From: Cronobacter malonaticus LMG 23826
Lineage (GTDB): Bacteria; Pseudomonadota; Gammaproteobacteria; Enterobacterales; Enterobacteriaceae
Length of the DNA: 64,000 bases
Direction of reading: 5' to 3'
Assembly (NCBI RefSeq): GCF_001277215.2
Contig: NZ_CP013940.1
Location: 2,170,001 to 2,234,000 of the forward strand
Positions 40,584 through 49,936 of the stretch are shown here, in pieces. The position numbers and the translations under genes were made by a program. How positions within the stretch are numbered: the first letter of the stretch is position 1; the number at the start of each line of letters is the position of its first letter. The notes beneath the pieces are model-generated. The model was not told the origin of the DNA, searched no databases, and saw nothing but the letters and a program-made list of their open reading frames with translations.

Positions 40584-41681
40584 ATGCAAGACGAAAAGCT
40601 GTTTACCCCGCTGAAAGTGGGTGCTGTTACCGCCCCTAACCGCGTATTCATGGCCCCGCTGACCCGCCTGCGCAGCATTGAGCCGGGCGACATTCCGACG
40701 GCGATGATGGTGGAGTATTACCGCCAGCGCGCCAGCGCCGGGCTTATCATCAGCGAAGCCACCCAGATTTCCGCGCAGGCTAAAGGCTACGCGGGCGCGC
40801 CGGGCCTGCACAGCGATGAACAGATCGCCGCGTGGAAGAAAATTACCGCTGCCGTACATGAGGCCGATGGCCGCATCGCCGTTCAGCTGTGGCACACTGG
40901 CCGTATCTCGCACAGCAGCATTCAACCGGGCGGCGAAGCGCCGGTCGCACCTTCTGCCATTAACTCCGGCACCCGTACGTCGCTGCGTGATGAAAACGGC
41001 AAGGCAATTCGTGTAGACACTACGACGCCGCGCGCGCTGGAAACGCACGAAATTCCGGGCATTGTGGATGATTTCCGCAAGGCAGTCGGCAATGCGCGCG
41101 ACGCGGGTTTCGATATGGCAGAGTTGCACTCCGCCCACGGTTATCTGCTGCACCAGTTCCTCTCGCCTTCCTCTAACCACCGCACCGATCAGTATGGCGG
41201 CAGCGTGGAAAACCGCGCGCGTCTGGTGCTGGAAGTGGTCGATGCCGTCTGTAAAGAGTGGAGCGCCGACCGCATCGGCATTCGCGTGTCGCCGATTGGC
41301 TCCTTCCAGAACGTCGACAACGGCCCGAACGAAGAAGCCGACGCGCTCTACCTGATTGAAGAGCTGAACAAACGCGGCATCGCGTACCTGCATATGTCCG
41401 AGCCGGACTGGGCGGGCGGCGTGCCTTACACGGACGAATTCCGCCAGAAAGTGCGTGAGCGTTTTGATGGCGCGATCATTGGCGCTGGTGCCTACACCCG
41501 TGAGAAAGCCGAAGCGCTGATCCAGAAAGGGCTTATCGACGCGGTGGCGTTTGGCCGCGACTATATCGCCAACCCGGATCTCGTTGAGCGTCTGCGTAAA
41601 AAAGCCGATCTTAACCCGCAGCGCCCGGAATCCTTCTACGGCGGCGGCGCGGAAGGCTACATCGATTACCCTACCCTGTGA
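40584..41681 (+). CDS. nemA: N-ethylmaleimide reductase NemA
   Basis: FMN flavoprotein of the Old Yellow Enzyme family reducing activated alkenes, nitro compounds and quinones with NADPH. It has 365 residues, as in E. coli. Family features: [42 protein letters not shown] (active-site His), [16 protein letters not shown] and [12 protein letters not shown] (phosphate binding). ATG at 40584 follows CAGGAGTGACT; 26 extra upstream codons run through the terminator and operator and are rejected. Confidence 0.95.
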   Translation: MQDEKLFTPLKVGAVTAPNRVFMAPLTRLRSIEPGDIPTAMMVEYYRQRASAGLIISEATQISAQAKGYAGAPGLHSDEQIAAWKKITAAVHEADGRIAVQLWHTGRISHSSIQPGGEAPVAPSAINSGTRTSLRDENGKAIRVDTTTPRALETHEIPGIVDDFRKAVGNARDAGFDMAELHSAHGYLLHQFLSPSSNHRTDQYGGSVENRARLVLEVVDAVCKEWSADRIGIRVSPIGSFQNVDNGPNEEADALYLIEELNKRGIAYLHMSEPDWAGGVPYTDEFRQKVRERFDGAIIGAGAYTREKAEALIQKGLIDAVAFGRDYIANPDLVERLRKKADLNPQRPESFYGGGAEGYIDYPTL

Positions 41682-41771
41682 TCCAAATTGATAGCGGCGG
41701 CCTTCCGCCGCTATACTAAAATCCTGTTTCACCCAAAGTGTTATCACAAGCCGTTTATTTAAGAGGATCTT

Positions 41772-42179
41772 ATGCGCTTACTTCATACCATGCTGCGCGT
41801 TGGCGACCTGCAACGCTCCATCGACTTCTACACCAACGTTCTCGGCATGAAACTGCTGCGCACCAGTGAAAACCCGGAATACAAATATTCCCTGGCGTTT
41901 GTTGGTTACGGTCCGGAGAGCGAAGAAGCGGTGATCGAGCTGACTTACAACTGGGGCGTTGAGAGCTATGAACTCGGCACGGCTTACGGCCACATCGCCA
42001 TCAGCGTCGATAACGCCGCAGAAGCCTGCGAGCGCATCCGCAACAACGGCGGCAACGTCACCCGTGAAGCGGGCCCGGTAAAAGGCGGCACCACGGTTAT
42101 CGCGTTTGTTGAAGATCCGGATGGTTACAAAATCGAACTTATCGAAGAGAAAGACGCGGGTCGCGGCCTCGGCAACTGA
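41772..42179 (+). CDS. gloA: Glyoxalase I GloA
   Basis: Nickel-dependent lactoylglutathione lyase converting the methylglyoxal-glutathione hemithioacetal to S-lactoylglutathione. It has 135 residues. All four metal ligands are present: His5, Glu56, His74 and Glu122. It lies 90 bp after nemA in the same direction, and in E. coli is co-regulated by NemR, so the three genes form an electrophile-defence unit. Confidence 0.97.
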   Translation: MRLLHTMLRVGDLQRSIDFYTNVLGMKLLRTSENPEYKYSLAFVGYGPESEEAVIELTYNWGVESYELGTAYGHIAISVDNAAEACERIRNNGGNVTREAGPVKGGTTVIAFVEDPDGYKIELIEEKDAGRGLGN

Positions 42180-42274
42180 TCCCTCCGGCGGGCGTTCTGC
42201 CCGCCTTGCTGCATCCCGCCGTGAAATTTGCCATAATGCGCGCTGCTTTAATTCCCCAAACTTAAGAGACGCTG

Positions 42275-42946
42275 ATGTCCGATAACGCTCAACTGACCGG
42301 TCTGTCCGACCGTTTTCGTGGCTTTTACCCTGTTGTCATCGATGTGGAAACCGCCGGTTTTAACGCCAAAACCGACGCGCTGCTGGAAATCGCCGCCGTG
42401 ACGCTGAAAATGGATGCTGACGGCTGGCTCACCCCCGATGAAACGCTGCATTTTCACGTTGAGCCTTTTGAAGGCGCGATTCTCCAGCCGGAAGCGCTGG
42501 CCTTTAACGGTATCGATCCGCACAACCCGCTGCGCGGTGCCGTCAGCGAATATGACGCGCTGCACGCCATTTTTAAGATGGTGCGCAAGGGGATGAAAGA
42601 GAGTAACTGCAACCGCGCGATTATGGTGGCGCACAACGCCACGTTCGATCACAGCTTTATGATGGCGGCAGCCGAGCGCGCGTCGCTCAAGCGTAATCCG
42701 TTCCACCCGTTTGTGACGTTCGACACTGCGGCGTTAAGCGGGCTGGCGCTCGGCCAGACGGTGCTTGCGAAAGCCTGTATCGCGGCGGGTATGCCGTTTG
42801 ACAGCACCCAGGCGCATTCGGCGCTCTATGACACCGAGCAAACCGCCCTGCTGTTTTGCGAAATCGTCAACCGCTGGAAGCGTCTGGGCGGCTGGCCGTT
42901 GCCGCCGCTCCCCGCAGAAGATGCGACGCCGCAGGACGGCGAATAA
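42275..42946 (+). CDS. rnt: Ribonuclease T
   Basis: Dimeric DEDDh 3'-5' exoribonuclease that matures tRNA and other stable RNA 3' ends. It has 223 residues (E. coli 215), the difference being the C-terminal tail. Exonuclease motifs: [11 protein letters not shown] (Asp, Glu), [11 protein letters not shown] (Asp) and [14 protein letters not shown] (His, Asp). In K-12 rnt is followed by lhr; here grxD follows directly after a terminator. Confidence 0.95.
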   Translation: MSDNAQLTGLSDRFRGFYPVVIDVETAGFNAKTDALLEIAAVTLKMDADGWLTPDETLHFHVEPFEGAILQPEALAFNGIDPHNPLRGAVSEYDALHAIFKMVRKGMKESNCNRAIMVAHNATFDHSFMMAAAERASLKRNPFHPFVTFDTAALSGLALGQTVLAKACIAAGMPFDSTQAHSALYDTEQTALLFCEIVNRWKRLGGWPLPPLPAEDATPQDGE

Positions 42947-42960
42947 GCTAACGCAGCGCA

Positions 42961-42991
42961 AAAAAAAGCGGCCTCTCAGGGCCGCTTTTTT
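42961..42991 (+). terminator. Bidirectional terminator between rnt and grxD
   Basis: AAGCGGCC/GGCCGCTT stem with seven A before and six T after. Confidence 0.92.
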
Positions 42992-43016
42992 GTCTGCGCG
43001 ATAACGCGCGACGGGA

Positions 43017-43364
43017 TTACTCTGCGTCCGGCGTGGCCGAATTATATTTCGCCGCCGTCTCTTTGATCAGCTGCTGCAGTTCGCCGCGTTGATACATTTC
43101 GATAACGATGTCGCAACCGCCGACCAGCTCGCCATCCACCCACAGCTGCGGGAAGGTCGGCCAGTTAGCGTATTTCGGCAGTTCCGCGCGGATATCCGGG
43201 TTTTGCAGGATATCGACATACGCAAAACGCTCGCCGCAGGCGGACAGCGCCTGTACCGCCTGTGCGGAGAAGCCGCAGCTCGGCAGTTTCGGGGAGCCTT
43301 TCATGTACAGCAGAATCGGGTTTTCAGCGATCTGGCGTTGAATTTTTTCAAGCGTAGTGCTCAT
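43017..43364 (-). CDS. grxD: Monothiol glutaredoxin GrxD
   Basis: Monothiol (CGFS-type) glutaredoxin that binds a glutathione-ligated [2Fe-2S] cluster, acting with BolA-type proteins in Fe-S cluster delivery. It has 115 residues, as in E. coli. Active-site motif KLPSCGFSAQA; PTFPQLWVDGELVGGCDI is the glutathione-binding part. ATG at 43364 follows GAGGAAGTAAGACA. Divergent from mepH. Confidence 0.96.
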   Translation of the reverse strand: MSTTLEKIQRQIAENPILLYMKGSPKLPSCGFSAQAVQALSACGERFAYVDILQNPDIRAELPKYANWPTFPQLWVDGELVGGCDIVIEMYQRGELQQLIKETAAKYNSATPDAE

Positions 43365-43709
43365 TGTCTTACTTCCTCAAGCGTCATTACGGCGTTAGCT
43401 TTACATTGTAGCGGCTCCGGAGCGTCCCGAAAATGCATAATCTTGCGCTTAAGCCCGGTGCCGTGCCGTGGTGAAAGAGAAGCAAATAATAACACTTTTC
43501 TGTAAGCTGCCGATATTCTCCTCTGAGAAGGCGCGCTAAAATGCGCGTCGGCGCAGCGGCAACTGGCGAAAAAGAGTGCGCCGGTTAACGAAACTACGCT
43601 CACAAGACGATTTGCTGCTTAACTTTGGACATTTTTTTAGATTAGAATCAGCAAGCTCTTAAAATTCATCCGTTGGCATGATTGCCGGCTTTATGCAGGG
43701 GAATGCTCA

Positions 43710-44528
43710 GTGGCGCGCAAAACAAAAATTGCTCTCACGCTCTGTGCTTTATTAATGACTTCATCACTGGCTTTTGCACCGTTCGCGCAGGCGTCGGAGC
43801 AGACGCGCGCCTCGAAGGTGCAAAAAGCGCACGCCAGCACGGTGAAAAAGAAAACCAGCACAAAAACCGCCAAGAAAAGTAACAACGCAACGAAAACCAA
43901 AACGGCGAAAACCGCCAGCGAGAAGCGAAGCACCACCGCAAAACGCACCAGTAAAACCACCTCTTCCGTTAGTAAAACCGCTTCCCGCCGCGCTTCCACC
44001 ACTTCACCAAAACAGGCCAGCAGCCGCCTGAGCGCGCAGACCTGTACCAAAACGCGTAAAAACCGCAAAACCAAATGCGTCAACGGGCCACTCACAATTG
44101 CCGATGCCCACAAAGCGCGCGTGAAGAAAGCCCAGACCACCGCCATGAACAAGCTGATGAACCAGATAGGCAAGCCGTACCACTGGGGCGGCACGTCGCC
44201 GCGCACCGGTTTTGATTGCAGCGGCCTCGTCTGGTACGCCTATAAAGATCTGGTGAAGTTCCGCATTCCGCGCACCGCCAACGAAATGTATCACCTGCGC
44301 GACGCCGCGCCGGTTAACCGTGGCGAGCTGGAAAGCGGCGATCTGGTGTTCTTCCGCACTCAGGGCCGTGGCACTGCCGATCACGTGGGCGTCTATGTCG
44401 GCAACGGCAAATTTATTCAGTCACCGCGCAGCGGTCAGGAAATCCAGATAACGTCTTTGAGTGAAGATTACTGGCAACGTCACTATGTCGGCGCGCGCCG
44501 GGTAATGACGCCGCGCACCATTCGCTAA
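43710..44528 (+). CDS. mepH: Murein DD-endopeptidase MepH (YdhO)
   Basis: NlpC/P60-family peptidoglycan hydrolase cleaving D-Ala-mDAP cross-links. It has 272 residues (E. coli 271). A signal peptide (ALTLCALLMTSSLAFAPFAQA) is followed by a long Thr/Lys/Ser-rich basic linker (about residues 30-115) likely to bind anionic envelope polymers, then the catalytic domain from about 145: nucleophile Cys in FDCSGLVWYAY, His in ADHVGVYVG. GTG start at 43710. In K-12 sodB follows; here ydhP follows directly. Confidence 0.93.
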   Translation: MARKTKIALTLCALLMTSSLAFAPFAQASEQTRASKVQKAHASTVKKKTSTKTAKKSNNATKTKTAKTASEKRSTTAKRTSKTTSSVSKTASRRASTTSPKQASSRLSAQTCTKTRKNRKTKCVNGPLTIADAHKARVKKAQTTAMNKLMNQIGKPYHWGGTSPRTGFDCSGLVWYAYKDLVKFRIPRTANEMYHLRDAAPVNRGELESGDLVFFRTQGRGTADHVGVYVGNGKFIQSPRSGQEIQITSLSEDYWQRHYVGARRVMTPRTIR

Positions 44529-44546
44529 TCCGCTTATCCTCATAAC

Positions 44547-44580
44547 AAAACGGAGAAGGTCGCCCTTCTCCGTTTTCTTT
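44547..44580 (+). terminator. Bidirectional terminator between mepH and ydhP
   Basis: AAAACGGAGAAGG/CCTTCTCCGTTTT 13-bp stem with a 4-nt loop and a T-rich tail; serves both convergent genes. Confidence 0.92.
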
Positions 44581-44595
44581 TTTACGGCGCTTACG

Positions 44596-45762
44596 TTATT
44601 CAGCGCTGCACGCCATTTGCGCCTCGCGACGGCTGGAGATCAGCACCAGCAACAGGCCGAGTGCGGCAATCAGCGCGCCCATCACCGGCACCACGCTATA
44701 ACCGAAGCCCGCATGGATGACAGCGCCACCCGCCGCAGCACCAAGTGCGTTACCGAGGTTAAACGCCCCGATATTCACCGATGACGAGAGACCCGGCGCT
44801 TCGCTGGCGACACGCATCACGCGCATCTGCAGCGGCGGCACCACCGCGAAGGTTGCCGCTCCCCATACCACCATACTCACCGCCGCGCCGATTTCCGTTT
44901 TTGCAAGCCACGGAATAGCCGCCATAATGACGATAAGCAGCATCAGGAAGCCTTTCAGCGTACCACTCACCGAGCGGTCCGCCAGGCGGCCGCCCAGATA
45001 GTTGCCGATGGAAAACCCGACGCCAATCAGCACCAGCATGGCGGTGACGAACGCCGCGCTGGCGTCAGTGATGTGGTGCAACACCGGCGCGATATAGGTA
45101 TAGAGCGTAAACATCGCGCCCGCGCCGAGCACGGTTGTCAGCAGCGCGCTCACCACCTGCGGGCGCATCAGCACCGCGAGTTCGCTTTTCACATCCGGGC
45201 GCTCGCCGCTGCCGCCTTTCGGCAGTGAGAACCAAAGGCTCGCCATCGCCACAAGGCCAAGTCCGGCCGTCGCCAGAAACGACATTCGCCAGCCGATGGT
45301 TTCACCAAGCCAGGTTGCCGCCGGCACGCCACCGATATTGGCGATGGTCAGGCCCATAAACATCGTCGCGACGGCGCTCGCCTGTTTATGCTTCGGCACG
45401 ACGCTTGCCGCCACCACCGAGCCGAGGCCGAAGAACGCCCCGTGGTTAAGACTGGTGAGAATACGCGAGGCCATCAGCGTCATGTAATCCGGCGCCAGTG
45501 CCGAGAGCACGTTGCCGAGCGTAAAAATCGCCATCAGAAAAATCAGCGCGCTACGCCGTGCTCGGTGCGACAGCAAAAGCGTCATCAGCGGCGCGCCCAC
45601 CATCACGCCGACCGCGTAGGCGCTTATCAGCATACCGGCGGCCGGAATCGAGACGTTGACGCCATTCGCTATTACCGGCAATAAGCCCATCGGAGAAAAC
45701 TCGGTCGTGCCAATGCCAAAAGCACCAATAGCCAGTGCCAGTAACGGGAAATTGACTTTCAT
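44596..45762 (-). CDS. ydhP: MFS transporter YdhP
   Basis: Inner-membrane major facilitator of the DHA1 drug-efflux type, 388 residues with twelve membrane segments; substrate unknown. Markers: FGIGTTEFSPMGLLPVIA (helix 1 motif), APLMTLLLSHRARRSAL loop 2-3 motif, and MASRILTSLNHGAFFG. Highly similar to E. coli YdhP. ATG at 45762. A 264-bp gap without a recognised gene separates its start from ynhF. Confidence 0.93.
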   Translation of the reverse strand: MKVNFPLLALAIGAFGIGTTEFSPMGLLPVIANGVNVSIPAAGMLISAYAVGVMVGAPLMTLLLSHRARRSALIFLMAIFTLGNVLSALAPDYMTLMASRILTSLNHGAFFGLGSVVAASVVPKHKQASAVATMFMGLTIANIGGVPAATWLGETIGWRMSFLATAGLGLVAMASLWFSLPKGGSGERPDVKSELAVLMRPQVVSALLTTVLGAGAMFTLYTYIAPVLHHITDASAAFVTAMLVLIGVGFSIGNYLGGRLADRSVSGTLKGFLMLLIVIMAAIPWLAKTEIGAAVSMVVWGAATFAVVPPLQMRVMRVASEAPGLSSSVNIGAFNLGNALGAAAGGAVIHAGFGYSVVPVMGALIAALGLLLVLISSRREAQMACSAE

Positions 45763-46026
45763 TCATCGCTCCAGAAATTGTACAACAGCGCCGGAATACC
45801 CGACGTTACAGCAGGATGCAGAAAAGGATGGCAGTTTCAGTCAGAAAAGATAAGTGACAAAAACAGCAAAATATTATTGCGTGGGTGTTAAAGAACACGC
45901 AAAAGTTGTTATTAGCGAATGATAAGGGAATAACGAGAAAAAGAAAGGAAACGGCGAGCGGGCAGCGCTTAAGCGCAAGAGAAGTATAAGAAAGCGGGAG
46001 AACCGATACGCGCTCCCGCCTGACGC

Positions 46027-46116
46027 TTAATGCAGGATGGCGGTAAAAGCGCCCGCCACAATAAGACCCAGCACAACAATGGTGGTGACCAGCGAAAATT
46101 TCAGATCGGTACTCAT
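46027..46116 (-). CDS. ynhF: Small membrane protein YnhF
   Basis: A 29-codon gene encoding one hydrophobic helix: it begins MSTDLKFS, continues with a Val/Leu/Ile-rich segment and ends FTAILH, nearly identical to E. coli YnhF, a small inner-membrane protein of unknown role. A strong AAGGAG lies four bases before ATG 46116. Its position between ydhP and purR is as in K-12. Confidence 0.93.
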   Translation of the reverse strand: MSTDLKFSLVTTIVVLGLIVAGAFTAILH

Positions 46117-46348
46117 GGTATTCTCCTTAAAGACCCCATAAAAATCAGGTAGTGGGCATTTTTGCATAAACAATCCGAAAAATCCTGCGACATTTAACCA
46201 GATATGCGTTTTCCCTCTTCCCCTTTCGATAAAGATAAGCCAAAATTCGTCGCTACTTTATTCGGTACCGGCCATCGACCCCTCCTCACGATAAATGTCG
46301 CGTTTCCCGGCATGCCGCACTCTCCTCGCGGCAGTCAGGGGTGTATAC

Positions 46349-46364
46349 AGGCAAACGATTAACC
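46349..46364 (+). promoter_or_regulatory. Probable PurR operator upstream of purR
   Basis: AGGCAAACGATTAACC matches 10 of 12 defined positions of the PurR consensus ANGCAANCGNTTNCNT and begins as the first E. coli purR operator does. It lies about 45 bp before the start codon and fits autoregulation. Confidence 0.75.
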
Positions 46365-46407
46365 CGTGATTTTACACGGCTCAGCCAGGGGTCTGGAGTG
46401 ATTATTA

Positions 46408-47433
46408 ATGGCAACAATTAAAGACGTCGCGAAGCGAGCCAACGTTTCCACAACAACAGTCTCACATGTAATTAACAAAACCCGTTTTGTGGCGGAAGAG
46501 ACGCGCAACGCGGTTTGGGCGGCTATTAAAGAATTACACTATTCGCCAAGCGCCGTGGCGCGCAGCCTGAAGGTGAACCACACCAAATCTATCGGGCTGC
46601 TGGCGACCAGTAGCGAAGCGCCCTATTTCGCCGAAATCATCGAAGCGGTTGAGAACAGCTGCTTCGCCAAAGGCTATACGCTAATTTTGGGCAACGCGCA
46701 TAACAATCTGGAAAAGCAGCGCGCGTATCTGTCGATGATGGCGCAAAAGCGCGTCGACGGCCTGCTGGTGATGTGTTCGGAATACCCGCAGCCACTGCTC
46801 GCCACGCTTGAAGAGTATCGTCATATCCCGATGGTGGTGATGGACTGGGGCGAAGCGAAAGCCGATTTCACCGACTCGGTTATTGATAACGCGTTCCAGG
46901 GTGGTTATCTCGCCGGGCGTTATCTTATCGAACGCGGCCATCGCGATATCGGTGTGATCCCGGGGCAGCTTGAGCGCAACACCGGCGTCGGGCGCTTCTC
47001 CGGCTTTATGAAAGCGCTGGAAGAAGCGGCTATCAAAGTACCGGAAAACTGGATCGTGCAGGGCGATTTCGAGCCGGAATCTGGTTACCGCGCGATGCAG
47101 CAGATCCTCTCGCAGCCGCAGCGTCCCACCGCTATCTTCTGCGGCGGCGATATTATGGCGATGGGCGCTATCTGCGCCGCCGATGAGATGGGCCTGCGCG
47201 TGCCGCAGGATATTTCCATCATCGGCTACGACAACGTACGCAACGCGCGTTTCTTTAGCCCGGCGCTGACGACTATCCATCAGCCCAAAGAGACGCTCGG
47301 CCAGACCGCGTTCAATATGCTGCTCGACCGCATCGTGAACAAACGCGAAGAGTCGCAGACCATTGAAGTGCACCCGCGCCTGATCGAACGCCGCTCGGTG
47401 GCGGATGGCCCGTTCCGCGACTATCGCCGTTAA
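46408..47433 (+). CDS. purR: Purine repressor PurR
   Basis: LacI-family repressor of purine and some pyrimidine synthesis genes, using hypoxanthine or guanine as co-repressor. It has 341 residues, as in E. coli. DNA-binding domain: [20 protein letters not shown], with the hinge helix in [12 protein letters not shown]; the effector domain carries [15 protein letters not shown] and [12 protein letters not shown] at 46408 follows TCTGGAGTGATTATTA. Confidence 0.97.
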   Translation: MATIKDVAKRANVSTTTVSHVINKTRFVAEETRNAVWAAIKELHYSPSAVARSLKVNHTKSIGLLATSSEAPYFAEIIEAVENSCFAKGYTLILGNAHNNLEKQRAYLSMMAQKRVDGLLVMCSEYPQPLLATLEEYRHIPMVVMDWGEAKADFTDSVIDNAFQGGYLAGRYLIERGHRDIGVIPGQLERNTGVGRFSGFMKALEEAAIKVPENWIVQGDFEPESGYRAMQQILSQPQRPTAIFCGGDIMAMGAICAADEMGLRVPQDISIIGYDNVRNARFFSPALTTIHQPKETLGQTAFNMLLDRIVNKREESQTIEVHPRLIERRSVADGPFRDYRR

Positions 47434-47450
47434 TCCTTCCGGGAGCCGTA

Positions 47451-48362
47451 TTACTGCGGCTCCCGCAGCCACTCCTTGTTCAGCGTTTCACTGTCCCCCA
47501 GATAATCGAGCAGCCAGCGCAGCGCGGGCGAGGCGTCGCTTTGCCGCCACGTCAGGCAGCAGGCGGCATCCGGAAACGGGTTTTCGAGCGTTAGCGCGCG
47601 CCACTCTCCGCTGTCGAGCCACGGCTTCGCAAAGTGCGTCGGCACCATGCCGATACACAACCCTTCGCTCAGCGCATCGGCGGCGCAGTACCAGTCCGGC
47701 ACCACCACGCGCCGCTGGTTATCCAGCAGCCAGGTGATACGCTTGGGCAGCGATCGCGACGTATCTTCCAGCACCAGTGAGGGGTAATCGCGTAGCCTGT
47801 CGTCGCTGAGCGCGCCCGCGTGCTGCGCCAGCGGATGATGGTGCGCCACCACGCAGCGCCAGCTCAGCATGCCCATATCGCGAAACGCGAAGCGCCCGCC
47901 AACCGGAATCGCCTGTGTGGCCCCGATGGCAAGTTCCACGCGCCCGTCCGCCAGCGCGTCCCAGACGCCGTTAAACACCTCCTGCGACACCTGCAACTCC
48001 ACATCAGAGAAGTGCCGGTAGAAATCGAGCACCAGCCGCCGGACGCGTTCCGGGCGCACGATATTGTCCACCGCGATGGAGAGCTGCCCGCGCCAGCCGT
48101 TGGCAATCTGCTGGCACTGCTGTCTGGTGATCATCATTTTTTTGATGACAGAACGCCCCTCGCGCAAAAACCAGGCCCCGGCGGGTGTCAGAACCACATC
48201 ACGATGGCGGCGCTCGAAGAGCGACACCGCAAGCCACTCCTCAAGCTGGCGCACCGTATAGCTGACGGCAGAAGGCACGCGGTGCAGTTCTGCCGCTGCC
48301 GCGGTGAAACTGCCGGTGCGCGCCACGGCGTCCACCACTTCGAGGGAATATTCAGACCACAT
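47451..48362 (-). CDS. punR: LysR-type regulator PunR (YdhB)
   Basis: LysR-family activator reported in E. coli to control the neighbouring purine nucleoside transporter punC (ydhC). It has 303 residues. HTH: GSFTAAAAELHRVPSAVSYTVRQLEEWL; the effector domain follows (IAVDNIVRPERVRRLV, ELAIGATQAIPVGGR, GLCIGMVPTHFAKPWL). The frame stays open far upstream through antisense of punC, but ATG at 48362 matches the E. coli start MWSEYSLEVVDAV and has AGG upstream. Divergent from punC across 111 bp, the expected activator site. Confidence 0.94.
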   Translation of the reverse strand: MWSEYSLEVVDAVARTGSFTAAAAELHRVPSAVSYTVRQLEEWLAVSLFERRHRDVVLTPAGAWFLREGRSVIKKMMITRQQCQQIANGWRGQLSIAVDNIVRPERVRRLVLDFYRHFSDVELQVSQEVFNGVWDALADGRVELAIGATQAIPVGGRFAFRDMGMLSWRCVVAHHHPLAQHAGALSDDRLRDYPSLVLEDTSRSLPKRITWLLDNQRRVVVPDWYCAADALSEGLCIGMVPTHFAKPWLDSGEWRALTLENPFPDAACCLTWRQSDASPALRWLLDYLGDSETLNKEWLREPQ

Positions 48363-48473
48363 TTTTTGCCTGCAAATTTTTTGAATGGAACCGGCAAATA
48401 TTAGCGTTTCACAAGCGGGATTGCACTCCGTACACTCCTGGCTCTTTCGCGTAATAAGAAGTGAGTTAATGTG

Positions 48474-49649
48474 ATGCGACCTGATAAAGGATTTCTTTGC
48501 TGGCTGGCCGGGCTGAGCGTGCTCGGTTTTCTGGCGACCGACATGTACCTGCCCGCATTCGCCGCTATCGAGGCGGATCTGCACACAGTGCCTTCGGCTA
48601 TCAGCGCCTCGCTGAGCCTGTTCCTGGCCGGATTCGCCCTGGCGCAACTCGTCTGGGGCCCGCTCTCTGACCGTTTTGGCCGTCGTCCGGTTTTGCTGGC
48701 GGGGCTGGGAATTTTCGCACTTGGCTGCCTTGGCACCGTCTGGGTAGAGAGCGCGGGCGCGCTGCTGGCCCTGCGCTTTATTCAGGCCGTGGGCGTTTGT
48801 TCCGCTGCGGTAAGCTGGCAGGCGCTGGTAACTGACCGCTACCCGGCGCAGCAGGCGCGTCGTATCTTCGCGACCATCATGCCGCTGGTGGGGCTTTCGC
48901 CTGCGCTGGCACCGCTGCTCGGCAGTTGGATCCTGAATCACTTTTCCTGGCAGGCGATTTTCGTTGTGCTGTTTGCCATCACGGTACTGCTGATTATTCC
49001 GGCGCTGCGTCTGCCTTCCGGCGCGCCGCAGGGTAACAAAAGCGGCGAGCCGCTGAGCTTTATGATGCTGCTGCGCTCGCGCGTCTACAGCGGCAATGTG
49101 CTGATTTACGCCGCCTGCTCCGCGAGCTTTTTCGCCTGGCTCACCGGTTCGCCGTTTATCCTGCATGAGATGGGCTATAGCCCGGCGGTGATCGGCTTAA
49201 GCTATGTCCCGCAAACCATCGCGTTCCTCATTGGCGGCTATGGCTGTCGCAGCGCGCTGCAAAAATGGAATGGCGAAGCCCTGCTGCCGTGGCTGCTGGC
49301 AGGCTTCGCGCTGAGCGTGCTCGCCACCTGGCTTGTGGGTTTGAGTGATGCTGTTACGCTCACCACGCTGCTTATTCCCTTCTGTCTGATGGCGATGGCG
49401 AACGGGGCGATTTACCCTATCGTGGTCGCCGCCGCGCTGCTGCCGTTCCCGCAGGCCACCGGACGCGCCGCCGCGCTGCAAAACACGCTCCAGCTGGGGC
49501 TTTGTTTTGTGGCAAGCCTGGTGGTGTCGTGGCTGGTCGCGACCCCGCTGCTGTCGACCACCAGCGTTATGCTGGCGACCGTACTGCTGGCGGGTCTTGG
49601 CTTTTGGCTACGCGGGCCTCAGCAAGTCACGCAGTCATCAGCCGCGTGA
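48474..49649 (+). CDS. punC: MFS purine nucleoside transporter PunC (YdhC)
   Basis: Inner-membrane major facilitator (Bcr/CflA branch), in E. coli linked to adenosine/inosine import under PunR. It has 391 residues and twelve membrane segments. Markers: [30 protein letters not shown] (MFS loop motif) and [20 protein letters not shown] at 48474 fits the E. coli start better than the GTG one codon earlier. Together with add and purR the window holds several purine-economy genes. Confidence 0.92.
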   Translation: MRPDKGFLCWLAGLSVLGFLATDMYLPAFAAIEADLHTVPSAISASLSLFLAGFALAQLVWGPLSDRFGRRPVLLAGLGIFALGCLGTVWVESAGALLALRFIQAVGVCSAAVSWQALVTDRYPAQQARRIFATIMPLVGLSPALAPLLGSWILNHFSWQAIFVVLFAITVLLIIPALRLPSGAPQGNKSGEPLSFMMLLRSRVYSGNVLIYAACSASFFAWLTGSPFILHEMGYSPAVIGLSYVPQTIAFLIGGYGCRSALQKWNGEALLPWLLAGFALSVLATWLVGLSDAVTLTTLLIPFCLMAMANGAIYPIVVAAALLPFPQATGRAAALQNTLQLGLCFVASLVVSWLVATPLLSTTSVMLATVLLAGLGFWLRGPQQVTQSSAA

Positions 49650-49668
49650 TAATATGAAATTTTTGTGA

Positions 49669-49680
49669 TTAGCTTGCTAA
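49669..49680 (+). promoter_or_regulatory. Second exact SlyA palindrome, upstream of cfa
   Basis: TTAGCTTGCTAA, the same 12-mer as in the slyA promoter, ends 10 bp before a good -35 hexamer (TTGAAT, 49691). Confidence 0.65.
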
Positions 49681-49725
49681 CGGTCAACAGTTGAATCATC
49701 GTAAAGCGAGGCCTATACTGATTCG

Positions 49726-49787
49726 CGGCTCTACAATAATTAGCATAAATATTATGTAGTAACGGGAGCCGCTGGCTCCCGTTTTTA
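49726..49787 (+). ncRNA. Candidate small RNA between punC and cfa
   Basis: TTGAAT (49691) and TATACT (49714) are separated by exactly 17 bp, predicting a start near 49726. The next about 60 nt contain one weak hairpin (CTACA..TGTAG, 49731-49759) and then a strong terminator (49762-49787). No open frame with a ribosome-binding site is seen. It could be an sRNA or a short attenuated cfa leader; not matched to a known RNA. Confidence 0.45.
49762..49787 (+). terminator. Rho-independent terminator upstream of cfa
   Basis: A 9-bp stem ACGGGAGCC/GGCTCCCGT with a GCT loop and TTTTTAT. It ends punC transcription and the candidate small RNA. Confidence 0.9.
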
Positions 49788-49936
49788 TCTGGAATGACAT
49801 TTCTGGCAAGGGTCATCTCCCTTCCTCTGTTCTACGTCGATATCAGGCTCGCGGACCTTTCCGTGATATTTCTCACATACCGAAAATTGCGACTACGCTG
49901 TTTGAAGGTTCTGATCACATCAGTGATGGAGAAGCT

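Noticed and set aside
43636..43660. Third SlyA-like site (AGCAAGCT core) upstream of mepH
   Set aside because: Only the 8-bp core matches and the outer bases do not; too weak to report as an operator.
48363..49166. Extension of the punR frame to a 571-residue protein
   Set aside because: The extra part is antisense to punC; the LysR family starts at 48362.
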